Below, piece after piece: positions 1 to 6,705 of a stretch of 26,086 bases of DNA. The position numbers and the translations under genes were made by a program. This stretch comes from a virus. The stretch spans positions 1 through 26,086 of IMG/VR virus record IMGVR_UViG_3300024262_000210, one strand, 5' to 3'. Positions within the stretch are counted from its first letter, which is position 1, and each line of letters opens with the position of its first letter. A model generated the notes under the pieces. That model was not told the origin of the DNA. It ran no database searches and saw only the letters and a list, made by a program, of their open reading frames with translations.

Positions 1-92
1 CCCTTTGTTGTAAATTAATAATTGCCCTCTGTCATTTGATTTACAGAAACCCTCTAATTCGTCTAGCAATTTATTTTAGTGATGTTTTTCAT
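1..92 (-). CDS. Partial small early gene, reading frame apparently broken
   Basis: An ATG at 92 sits in the TAGAGAAATG block that starts several early genes here, but its frame stops after nine residues (MKNITKINC). One base back (-1), a protein-like frame runs from about 75 to the window edge and reads NKLLDELEGFCKSNDRG and onward without a stop. Adding one A to the A-run near position 75 would join the ATG to that frame. Either the gene is frameshifted (mutation, sequencing error or programmed shift) or it uses another start such as TTG at 69. The product is unrecognised and the 3' end is outside the window. Confidence 0.4.
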
Positions 93-116
93 TTCTCTAA
101 TTAATAGTCAAATATA

Positions 117-758
117 TTAAAACAATGTTAATTGTGCAATATGTTGTTCAATTCTTTTAATTGCGTTATCGTAATACTCTTTATCCAATTCACAAGCCAC
201 TAATTCAAACTTTCTATTATGACAAGCTATTGCAATGCTGCCGCTTCCTAAATGTGTATCGAGTATCTTATCTCCTTCTTTAGCGTAGTTATCTAAAAGC
301 CATTCGTATAATCTTACTGGCTTTTGTGTTGGGTGATGCTTCTTTTCTGCTGATGTATTTCCTTGTAAATTACCATAATATCTATAATCAAAAGTTTGAG
401 CATTTTTATCAAAAGAAGTCCAAGCTAATTCGCCATCTGCAAAATTAGGAACTGGATTACCTTTGTGCCAATAAATAAAACATCTACCACCAAACCCCCA
501 AATAAATGGAAAGTAATTACCCCCCCAAATGATTTGGTTTTTTGAAACCCTAAACAACTCTTTAAAATAATCTTCATTTGGTGCGATATTCCAATCTTTT
601 TTTTGCTTCTCCATTCTAAAGTTTAATATAGTTGTTTCTTTGTTACCATATCCATAAGGAGGATCAACAATAGCCAAATCAAAATAGTTATCAGGATAAC
701 GTGCCATTAAAAGCATATTGTCCTCGTTTGTTATAGTTATTTTATCTGTTACTTTCAT
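117..758 (-). CDS. DNA amino-methyltransferase (N6-adenine or N4-cytosine)
   Basis: A 213-residue enzyme that transfers a methyl group from S-adenosylmethionine to an exocyclic amine of adenine or cytosine in DNA. The catalytic motif IV DPPYG is at residues 32-36. HPTQKP is at 142-147, and the AdoMet-binding motif I (DTHLGSGSIA) is at 167-176, followed by ELD at 190-192. The order IV then I fits the N6_N4_Mtase family (PF01555, beta-type). DPPY favours N6-adenine, but the target base cannot be read from sequence. The ATG at 758 overlaps the last base of the upstream nuclease-like gene, so the two are probably translationally coupled. As a phage gene it most likely modifies phage DNA against host restriction. 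It could also be the modification half of a restriction-modification pair with that neighbour. Family assignment is firm; role is inferred. Confidence 0.9.
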   Translation of the reverse strand: MKVTDKITITNEDNMLLMARYPDNYFDLAIVDPPYGYGNKETTILNFRMEKQKKDWNIAPNEDYFKELFRVSKNQIIWGGNYFPFIWGFGGRCFIYWHKGNPVPNFADGELAWTSFDKNAQTFDYRYYGNLQGNTSAEKKHHPTQKPVRLYEWLLDNYAKEGDKILDTHLGSGSIAIACHNRKFELVACELDKEYYDNAIKRIEQHIAQLTLF

Positions 759-1384
759 TAAAATAATTGATTTAATGCATTATCATCTTTTTCTTCAAAT
801 CCTTCCAAAATATTTTTTGACTTTAAAAACTCTGATAAAGTCAAAACGCTTTTATACTTTATCGTTCTTGGTACTTTTGATTTGTTTGTGAAAAAATACC
901 TTCCTGGAGTAAATGTTTTATTAAAATGCTTTTCAGGTATTACAATATTCACATAAGTCTTGAATTTTTCCCAAACCCACTTTTGATTAATTACTGCTAA
1001 TCTTGTCATGTTGTTTTGATCAAATGATGGCTTTACTTCAATAAAAGAATAAATCACACCCCCTTTTTCTTGCGAAATAATAAATTGAAGTGATGACCTT
1101 TCCTTTTTCCTTATTCCTGAATCAATCAATGTCGTGAATTTATCAATTGCATTTTTATTCCAAATAACAAAAACGTCTGTTGTGTAAACGTGGCCCTTCA
1201 TTATTTCTTCACTTACAATTTTACTTTTTGTTTTCATCTGTTGCTCATATTCACAACTAATTGAACTGGACAATGGAAATGCTGTTGGTTGCAATTCTAT
1301 TTCTTTAATAAATCCTTTTTCCTTTAGTTCTAATAACCACCAAAAAAAATACATTTCTTCATTACTATCAAATTGTTCTTTCAT
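758..1384 (-). CDS. Putative PD-(D/E)XK-type nuclease
   Basis: A 208-residue protein lying between two DNA methyltransferase genes, overlapping the upstream one by 17 bases and the downstream one by 1. Visible residues suit a PD-(D/E)XK fold: an acidic pair near the N-terminus (SNEE, about 8-10), D70 in a beta-like strand (YTTDVFVIW), E116-V-K118 in FIEVKPSF, and a following QKW at 134-136. The spacing recalls TnsA/Holliday-resolvase-like nucleases. This is motif reading, not a family match. It could be a restriction endonuclease protected by the flanking methyltransferases, a resolvase or repair nuclease for phage DNA, or an inactive relative. The close coupling to both methyltransferases makes a modification-linked role attractive. 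Confidence 0.55.
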   Translation of the reverse strand: MKEQFDSNEEMYFFWWLLELKEKGFIKEIELQPTAFPLSSSISCEYEQQMKTKSKIVSEEIMKGHVYTTDVFVIWNKNAIDKFTTLIDSGIRKKERSSLQFIISQEKGGVIYSFIEVKPSFDQNNMTRLAVINQKWVWEKFKTYVNIVIPEKHFNKTFTPGRYFFTNKSKVPRTIKYKSVLTLSEFLKSKNILEGFEEKDDNALNQLF

Positions 1385-2726
1385 TGTATATGTTTTTAAT
1401 TATTTTTTGAATTACATTAACAGTAATAGAATTACCTGCTTGTTTATAAGTCTGACTATCCGAACAAGGCTTAACAAATGAATCAGGAAAGCCTTGAAGT
1501 CTGAAACATTCCAAAGGAGTTAATCTTCTTATTTTATCTGTTATTACAGCTTGATTACAAGCAGTATCTAAAGTTTGTGAAACTCCTTTACCAACCCTCC
1601 CACGTCTTGTTTTTGAATTGGGAACAGAAAAATTAATTGAATCTCCCTCTTTTGCTTCTTCATAACCTTTTTTAGTTGCTGAGTTTACTTGAACATATCC
1701 ATTTGCATATCCATGTGTTCCAGAAGACAAAGTTGGACTTGTTCCTTCTTCACTAAACACTTTACTTGCTTGTGTATCTTGATTAATATATCCAACTTTA
1801 ATGAAATTGTCTTGTCTTCCCATTTTAGCCATTTCTGTTCTTAATGTTCTGGCAGTTTCTGTTTCATTAATTAAAGGCGTTGTTACTGTGAATTTTTCTG
1901 ATTTATGATTTATTAAACAGTTTAACATTTTATCACTCAAATAATACTTTTCAGGAACTGAGATGTAATTCCCTGTCCAGTTCTGTTGAGATGTTAAACA
2001 TAAACTAATATTGCCATCTATTTGAGTAAACTTCTTTTTTAACCGCTGTTCATTAGTAATGTGTTTAAATCCCTTATCACTAACAGTGTGTTTATTACTT
2101 GGATTATCTTGCAATAAATCTTTTAATCTCAGGTTTAATGGTTCTTTTATTGGAAATCTAAATTCCCGATAATCTTTAAATCCTACAATGAAAATCCTTT
2201 CTCTATTTTGAGGAATACCATGTTCTTTTGTATTTAATACCTGGTAATAAATATGATAGCCTAATCCATCATCGAAATAAGGAATTGAATGTTGTCCGTT
2301 TACTGTTCCACCACCATCTGAAAGTATTGATATAATCGTTTGAAATGTTTTACCATTGTCATGACTTAATAATCCTTTCACGTTCTCCAGTATAAAAGTT
2401 TTAGGTTGGTTAATCTTTATAAATTCTGCCATATTAAAAAACAATGTTCCTCTTGCTTCTTCAAATCCCTTTCGATTACCTGCTAAACTAAACGCTTGAC
2501 AAGGAAACCCACCAACATATAAATCTAACTGTGGCACTTCCGAATGATTCCTTGTTGTAATATCATCATAAAACTTTTTACAATGATGATTAGCTAAATA
2601 TGTCTGTTTTGCATACTTATCAATGTCACAAGCAAATTCAACCTTGTGTTTTATTTCTAAATTCTTTAATGCTTGTTCCGGTGATCCTATTCCACTAAAA
2701 TCTGTTCCAACTAATAATTCTTTCAT
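1368..2726 (-). CDS. DNA (cytosine-5) methyltransferase
   Basis: A 452-residue C5-cytosine methyltransferase (PF00145). Motif I is TDFSGIGSPE (8-17). Motif IV is GFPCQAFS (73-80) with catalytic Cys76. Motif VI is ENV (114-116), motif VIII is QNRERIFIVG (173-182), motif IX lies at about 402-414 (LTPLECFRLQGFP) and motif X at 429-433 (QAGNS). All expected motifs are present in order, so it looks active. The variable region between VIII and IX is about 220 residues. It holds several threonine-leucine motifs each followed by a hydrophobic strand (about 243-256, 293-311, 331-347, 384-395), which may mean more than one target-recognition unit. It is the first gene of the island and starts 105 bases after the helicase gene. 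It lacks the TAGAGAAATG start block. Likely role: protection of phage DNA from restriction. Confidence 0.93.
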   Translation of the reverse strand: MKELLVGTDFSGIGSPEQALKNLEIKHKVEFACDIDKYAKQTYLANHHCKKFYDDITTRNHSEVPQLDLYVGGFPCQAFSLAGNRKGFEEARGTLFFNMAEFIKINQPKTFILENVKGLLSHDNGKTFQTIISILSDGGGTVNGQHSIPYFDDGLGYHIYYQVLNTKEHGIPQNRERIFIVGFKDYREFRFPIKEPLNLRLKDLLQDNPSNKHTVSDKGFKHITNEQRLKKKFTQIDGNISLCLTSQQNWTGNYISVPEKYYLSDKMLNCLINHKSEKFTVTTPLINETETARTLRTEMAKMGRQDNFIKVGYINQDTQASKVFSEEGTSPTLSSGTHGYANGYVQVNSATKKGYEEAKEGDSINFSVPNSKTRRGRVGKGVSQTLDTACNQAVITDKIRRLTPLECFRLQGFPDSFVKPCSDSQTYKQAGNSITVNVIQKIIKNIYNERTI

Positions 2727-2773
2727 AATTTTTCGTTTAACATATTACTCACTCGTTCCTCGCTCCGTCATAC

Positions 2774-2830
2774 GTTTGATAACAGCCAGTAATTTGCATT
2801 AAAACGCAAACTACTTTGGTGTTAGCAAAC
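2774..2830. repeat. Long imperfect hairpin with AAC/GTT ends, attC-like in shape
   Basis: Bases 2774-2797 and 2806-2830 pair as an imperfect stem of about 22 base pairs around an 8-base loop. Within it, GTTTG pairs with CAAAC, TAACA with TGTTA, and TTTGC with GCAAA. The arms differ by one extra G on one side and two extra As on the other. No T-run follows in either direction, so it is not an intrinsic terminator. Outer TAAC/GTTA elements with unpaired extra bases recall integron attC sites, but the canonical seven-base R boxes are not matched. The flank at 2738-2773 looks more GC-rich than the surroundings. It sits exactly between the helicase gene and the methyltransferase island. Confidence 0.5.
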
Positions 2831-2831
2831 A

Positions 2832-4268
2832 TTAAAAAGGAGTTCCATCTTCATCTTCATCTTGCTCAACATTCTGAACTTTATTTGATGGACTAAATGG
2901 TTTTGCTTCCCTATCTGAAAATTCAACATAATCACCAGTAAAAGTCAATTCCAAAGTTGCTAATGAACCGTTTCTGTGTTTTTGTATTAAAATCAATGCT
3001 AAATCTTCAGGTGAATTATTCATTTTGTAGTATGCAGGTCGCATCAAAAATTCAACAACGTCTGCATCTTGTTCAATTGATCCTGAATCACGTAAATCTG
3101 ACAATTGTGGTCGTTTTGATGTCCTTTCTTCAACTTTCCTTGACAACTGTGATAAACATACAATTGGAACGTTTAATTCCATTGCTAACAATTTAAGCAT
3201 CCTTGATATTTTTGAAACTTCACCTTCACGATTTCCTTGAAATGATGGATGTTCAATTAATTGTAAATAATCAATCATTATAATATCTAATTTACCTTTT
3301 AAATGTAATTCAATACATTTTGACTTTATTCCTTGAATTGATTTTATATTATCAAAGATGTGAAGTTTATCAGTTTCTAATCTTTTTATTGCGCCATTGA
3401 AATATGTCCATTCATTTGCATCTAAATTTCCTTTTTGAATCTTTTCTAACTTCATTTGTATTTCTGCAGAAATCATTCTTTGCATCAGTTTAGGCCCTTT
3501 CATTTCTAAACTAAAAAACGCAACATCTTTTTTTTCTTCACAAGCAATATGTCGTGCCTGTGTTAATACATAAGCAGTTTTTCCCATTGATGGCCGTGCT
3601 GCAATATAAATCAAATCTGATGGTTGCCACCCGTTTGTGATTTCATCGTGCTTTGAAAATCCTGATTTAACACCATTTATTCCATCGTGTTTTTTTGCAA
3701 ACTCCATTTGCTTCATCACTTCACGAATTAAATCAACATTGCTTTTTTGTGTGTTTGGTTCAATAATATTAAGAAGTTCATTTGCATATTTTGCTATTTC
3801 TTCATTAGTTTCCATTATATCTATTGTTTCATCATAACCTTGTGTAATAAGTTCACTTCCAATTCTTACATGTTCACGTTTGATGTAATGTTCTAATAAT
3901 AACATTGAATGACTTTCAATATTTGCTGCACTTGCTATTTTGTTTGTTAATTGTGAAATATAATAAGGACCACCAATTAATTCAAGTTCACCATCTTTTT
4001 GTAATTGTGTAGAAACAGTCATTATGTCAATTGGTTCTGACTTTTCTTCAAGTTTAATACAAGCTGAAAATATTTTTTGATGTGATTCTTTATAAAACAT
4101 TTCAGGTCTTAATATGTTTTTAACAAGAAACATTGCTTGTTTTTCTAACATAATTGCACCAATGACTGCAACTTCCAATTCAATATTTTGTGATGGTAAT
4201 CTTCCAATATCAAACATTTGTGGATTTGTTGTTTTTTTTCGTGTGTTCGGTTTTTTATTTTCTGACAT
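2832..4268 (-). CDS. dnaB: Replicative DNA helicase, DnaB family
   Basis: A 478-residue ATP-driven hexameric helicase that unwinds the phage replication fork. The N-terminal DnaB domain is at about 25-130 (LPSQNIELEVAVIGAIM onward). The RecA-like domain begins near 195 with Walker A ARPSMGKT (224-231). Walker B is MIDYLQL (331-337), with LSQLSR at 372-377 and the KHRNG motif at 430-434. Length matches cellular DnaB (about 450-480), so the gene is complete. The ATG lies in the TAGAGAAATG block and follows the DUF6291 replication gene by 12 bases; that neighbour probably helps origin recognition or loading. The C-terminus is acidic (EQDEDEDG). Confidence 0.97.
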   Translation of the reverse strand: MSENKKPNTRKKTTNPQMFDIGRLPSQNIELEVAVIGAIMLEKQAMFLVKNILRPEMFYKESHQKIFSACIKLEEKSEPIDIMTVSTQLQKDGELELIGGPYYISQLTNKIASAANIESHSMLLLEHYIKREHVRIGSELITQGYDETIDIMETNEEIAKYANELLNIIEPNTQKSNVDLIREVMKQMEFAKKHDGINGVKSGFSKHDEITNGWQPSDLIYIAARPSMGKTAYVLTQARHIACEEKKDVAFFSLEMKGPKLMQRMISAEIQMKLEKIQKGNLDANEWTYFNGAIKRLETDKLHIFDNIKSIQGIKSKCIELHLKGKLDIIMIDYLQLIEHPSFQGNREGEVSKISRMLKLLAMELNVPIVCLSQLSRKVEERTSKRPQLSDLRDSGSIEQDADVVEFLMRPAYYKMNNSPEDLALILIQKHRNGSLATLELTFTGDYVEFSDREAKPFSPSNKVQNVEQDEDEDGTPF

Positions 4269-4280
4269 TTCTCTAAATTT

Positions 4281-4922
4281 TTAATTATTGTATTGTGAAG
4301 GATCGAAAGTTCCTGTGTTTTCATCATTGCTTTTATAAAAAGAAGTATTTCTTTTACTCCAAGTTCCAAGCCTTCTTTTTACATCAAAAACTTTTTCCAT
4401 TTCAAAACGCATTTTCTTTCCGTTTGGTTTTTTTTCTGTCCAGTATAAATAAAAATTATTTAATAAATCTTTTCCATATTTAGATAAATAAGGCTGTAAG
4501 GATTTGCTAAAATCCTGTTCTCTTTTATTTATATCATTAACAATAACATTAACATTTACATTATCATTAACACTTACACTTACAGTTGAATTCGTTGAAC
4601 GTTTTTCAACGTTCGTTAACGTTTGTTGAATTTCGTTAACATCATTTTCTTCTTCTAACTTTTTTATTCTTCTAACTTCAGCACTCTTTTTACCTGCTTC
4701 ACTATATTGTTCACGCTTCTTTTCATACTTGATTAAATCACGCTTTAATTGTTGTTTAATAGGCTCGAATGCAATTTTGACTATTATATCATCTGTCACT
4801 GGTTCTTCATCATTTACATAACTAAGAATGTGTTTAAATAATAATCCTGCCTTATCATCAGGTAATTGATTGACCGTATAAATTAGGTCGCAGTATAATA
4901 CAATTGATTTTTTGTCTTTCAT
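4281..4922 (-). CDS. DUF6291-type phage replication protein
   Basis: A 213-residue protein whose N-terminal ~85 residues (IVLYCDLIYTVNQLPDDKAG, then FKHILSYVND and a Lys/Glu-rich helix) match the DUF6291 pattern common in phage replication modules. A low-complexity Val/Asn/Asp linker covers about 113-131, and the C-terminal ~75 residues form a second domain (LNNFYLYWTEKKPNGKKMRFE). This two-domain form with an iteron-bearing linker resembles phage origin-binding or helicase-loading proteins, and it lies just upstream of dnaB. Initiator or loader is an inference from architecture and context. The gene has its own promoter candidate and a repeat-rich leader. The ATG at 4922 lacks the TAGAGAAATG block. 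Confidence 0.75.
   Translation of the reverse strand: MKDKKSIVLYCDLIYTVNQLPDDKAGLLFKHILSYVNDEEPVTDDIIVKIAFEPIKQQLKRDLIKYEKKREQYSEAGKKSAEVRRIKKLEEENDVNEIQQTLTNVEKRSTNSTVSVSVNDNVNVNVIVNDINKREQDFSKSLQPYLSKYGKDLLNNFYLYWTEKKPNGKKMRFEMEKVFDVKRRLGTWSKRNTSFYKSNDENTGTFDPSQYNN
4531..4640. repeat. Iteron-like repeats inside the replication gene, candidate origin
   Basis: Within the linker of the DUF6291 gene, plus-strand bases 4531-4584 are a run of hexamer-like units of the form ATTAAC/ATTTAC/ACTTAC. Bases 4585-4640 then carry several AACGTT or GTTAAC elements, partly inverted. Tandem repeats plus AT-rich DNA inside an initiator gene is the layout of lambda-type origins. Origin function is inferred. 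Confidence 0.5.
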
Positions 4923-4925
4923 AGC

Positions 4926-4975
4926 TTCAAGTTTTTTAATTCAAGTTGTTTAAAAGAAGTGTGCAGGAACTTGAA
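4926..4975. repeat. Repeated TTCAAGTT boxes in the leader of the replication gene
   Basis: TTCAAGTT occurs at 4926-4933 and 4940-4947 (14 bases apart), and its complement AACTTGAA at 4968-4975. Either direct copy can pair with the inverted copy in the RNA leader, so two exclusive hairpins are possible just before the start at 4922. It could equally be a protein-binding site. Confidence 0.4.
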
Positions 4976-5012
4976 ACCTCGTTGAATTAAGCCGCTAAAC
5001 TTAAACACACTA

Positions 5013-5042
5013 CAAATATATAAAATAATCCTATTCAAACAA
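5013..5042 (-). promoter_or_regulatory. Bacteroidetes-type promoter for the DUF6291-dnaB unit
   Basis: Read on the minus strand, a -7 element TATATTTG (5013-5020) lies 19 bases downstream of TTG (5040-5042); a TTTG is also present at 5036-5039. This matches TAnnTTTG with the -33 element of Bacteroidetes primary sigma promoters. Transcription would start near 5005, giving a leader of about 80 bases before the ATG at 4922. Confidence 0.6.
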
Positions 5043-5182
5043 GTTTCCTTGAATAATTAATGTATTGTTTAACTTCGATTTAAGGCTGTCATCCATTCTA
5101 TTTGGAAAATCCTTCAACAATCTTTTAATTATCTTTCTAAACTTACTTGATTCTGTAATGCTTTAATACTTGATTTGCTCAT
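5031..5182 (-). pseudogene. Small gene with apparent -1 frame interruption
   Basis: The ATG at 5182 carries the TAGAGAAATG block, but its frame (MSKSSIKALQNQVSLER) stops at 5129-5131. A second frame, one base back (-1), opens just upstream of that stop and runs to a TAG at 5031. It reads SITESSKFRKIIKRLLKDF and on to a GNLFE end. One extra A in the TTAAAG run near 5162-5164 would fuse both into a single 50-residue protein. Either it is a broken gene, it holds a single-base sequencing error, or it undergoes programmed -1 frameshifting; no classical slippery heptamer is visible. Product unknown. The promoter candidate for the next gene begins inside its end. Confidence 0.5.
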
Positions 5183-5201
5183 TTCTCTAAAATTTAATTG
5201 T

Positions 5202-5555
5202 TTATAATTCTTCAGGTGAAATGTCGTTTATTATAAACGGTTCTTCTTGCCACCTGAATTTTCTACTGTAATTAATTAATTTCTTTTTTCTTTTGTAATG
5301 GTCACGATCTTGTTTTTGCTGCTCTTTAAATGTCAATGGTTTATTTTTTGGAACATAATTTTTAGCAAAATAAACTGCATTTTTAATTTTAATTTTTAAA
5401 GCATTTACATTCCTGTAATCGTTATTATAATAATTTTTACTGCATTGAATACACTTGCCATTATAACCAGTTTTATTTGTTTTATGCTTATAAAAATTAC
5501 CATCATAACAATCATATTTTTGACCACAACCTTTGCATTTTACAGGTTTTTCCAT
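5202..5555 (-). CDS. Small zinc-ribbon protein
   Basis: A 117-residue basic protein with a likely N-terminal zinc-binding module: C7-x2-C10 and C35-x2-C38, with another Cys at 16. The remainder is rich in Lys, Arg and Asn (QDRDHYKRKKKLINYSRKF, 82-100), which suits nucleic-acid binding. The CxxC...CxxC-N-Y-Y layout recalls the N-terminal part of phage HNH/endonuclease VII-like proteins, but I see no His-Asn-His catalytic core, so I do not call it a nuclease. Its ATG overlaps by one base the stop of the YqaJ-type exonuclease gene, suggesting co-translation and a recombination or replication role. Function is unknown. Confidence 0.7.
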   Translation of the reverse strand: MEKPVKCKGCGQKYDCYDGNFYKHKTNKTGYNGKCIQCSKNYYNNDYRNVNALKIKIKNAVYFAKNYVPKNKPLTFKEQQKQDRDHYKRKKKLINYSRKFRWQEEPFIINDISPEEL

Positions 5556-6172
5556 TATGATTTTAAAAGTTCAACATTATTATCAACTTCAATCAGAAAT
5601 TCTTTTAATCTTATATTAAGACGTTCAATCATTTCAGGATCAGGAAAAACACGTTCAATGTAAAGGCGCTTATTTACAGGCATTTCAGGACAATATGAAA
5701 TAAAGTCACACCATTCCTTTTCACCAAGCCACAAATGACCTTGTATTTGCCATTTATAAGCTGAATCAACACCGCCTTTTTTAATCCTTTTCCATTGTAT
5801 GTTTGGAATAACACTTTTGATTTCAATACATCCATTAGTTCCAACATTACCATCAGGACTATCACCTAATTTTTTGTCGTCACTATAATGAAATCCACCC
5901 TTTGTTACCTCACAGAACGTTTCTATTTCATACAATTCAACAGCTACTGGTTCAAGTTCATGTCCTCGTTCCATATACCCATTTTTAAATGATGAACTTT
6001 CATCACGTTCATTAGTGACAATCTCTAATGCAATTTTTTGTGCATATTCAATTGCAGGTGTGCCAAATGCTTTTCCTTCATTTGCCATTATTTTAGCAAA
6101 GTTCGATGAAGTCGCTTTTCCTAATCTTAGTGAAAACCATTCTTCAGTATTTTGATTTACATCTATCCACAT
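5555..6172 (-). CDS. YqaJ-type phage recombination exonuclease
   Basis: A 205-residue nuclease of the YqaJ/lambda-exonuclease group (PF09588), which resects double-stranded ends to give 3' single strands for annealing. The N-terminus (NTEEWFSLRLGKATSSNFAKI) is the family hallmark. Catalytic positions of the PD-(D/E)XK fold are visible: GHELEP (70-75), GDSPDG (103-108), EIKS (117-120) and WQIQGHLWL (141-149). The length is typical, so it looks complete and active. It overlaps the upstream 168-residue gene by 10 bases and the downstream zinc-ribbon gene by 1, forming a compact recombination cluster. No RecT, Erf or Redbeta homologue is recognisable, so the annealing partner is probably the upstream gene. 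Confidence 0.92.
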   Translation of the reverse strand: MWIDVNQNTEEWFSLRLGKATSSNFAKIMANEGKAFGTPAIEYAQKIALEIVTNERDESSSFKNGYMERGHELEPVAVELYEIETFCEVTKGGFHYSDDKKLGDSPDGNVGTNGCIEIKSVIPNIQWKRIKKGGVDSAYKWQIQGHLWLGEKEWCDFISYCPEMPVNKRLYIERVFPDPEMIERLNIRLKEFLIEVDNNVELLKS

Positions 6173-6669
6173 AATAAATCAAAATTTTCTTGTGAAATTA
6201 TGTAGTGTTTGTTTAATGATTCAAATGTTGCTGTTCCATTTTTGACAGCATCTTTTGCTCCATCCCATTTATTTGATTTTGGATTCAATTCAGGCTTCTT
6301 TTTAACTGGAATAATCTGTTTGATTCTTAATGCATCAACCAATTCACCAAACGCTTCAATTCCATCCTGGACAAAAATTGTTATCTGTTTTCCTTTCCAA
6401 TCTTCTATGTAAGGAGTTCCATATAATTTTTCAATTATCTTACAATTAGTTTTATTCAGAATCATCGGTTTTGATTCACCATTGACAGCTTCTTTAAAAT
6501 ATGCAACTGTACAATCTTCTTTTCTTCCACCTGTGCTTTTTACTACTTCTTTTTTTACATTAACGATTGTTAATGTCACTTCTTGATTTTCTAACAAGGA
6601 ATATGAACCTAAATAATCATAATTAAAATTCTTTTTCCAATGTGTTAATGTTGTTTCTTGATTTTTCAT
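6163..6669 (-). CDS. Possible ssDNA-associated recombination partner of the exonuclease
   Basis: A 168-residue protein I recognise only as a type often found beside phage YqaJ-like exonucleases. Notable segments are YLGSYSL (19-25), SKPMILNKTN (66-75), GTPYIEDWKGK (84-94) and AFGELVDALRI (106-116). Alternating beta-like strands in residues 30-115 (VTLTIVNV, QITIFVQDG) could form an OB-like or annealing fold, with a short Lys-rich linker (120-135) and a C-terminal helix pair. The start lies in a TAGAGAAATG block, and the 3' end overlaps the exonuclease gene by 10 bases. Context suggests a single-strand annealing or single-strand binding partner. This is inference; no catalytic motif is visible. 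Confidence 0.6.
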   Translation of the reverse strand: MKNQETTLTHWKKNFNYDYLGSYSLLENQEVTLTIVNVKKEVVKSTGGRKEDCTVAYFKEAVNGESKPMILNKTNCKIIEKLYGTPYIEDWKGKQITIFVQDGIEAFGELVDALRIKQIIPVKKKPELNPKSNKWDGAKDAVKNGTATFESLNKHYIISQENFDLLCG

Positions 6670-6705
6670 TTCTCTAAGTTTTAATGTGTTATAAATTTAA
6701 TCATT

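Noticed and set aside
2738-2786. A 16-residue frame (MQITGCYQTYDGARNE) in the gap before the methyltransferase island
   Set aside because: It lies across one arm of the hairpin, is very short and has no start signal; it is better explained by the structured repeat.
2774-2830. Reading the long hairpin as a terminator of the dnaB transcript
   Set aside because: No U-rich tract follows on the minus strand; the arm is followed by mixed sequence.
4145-4369. Minus-strand 74-codon frame across the helicase/DUF6291 junction
   Set aside because: It overlaps two well-supported genes in another frame and has no start block or family resemblance.
4531-4584. CRISPR-like short repeats
   Set aside because: Units are six bases, contiguous, in-frame with a protein linker and without spacers.
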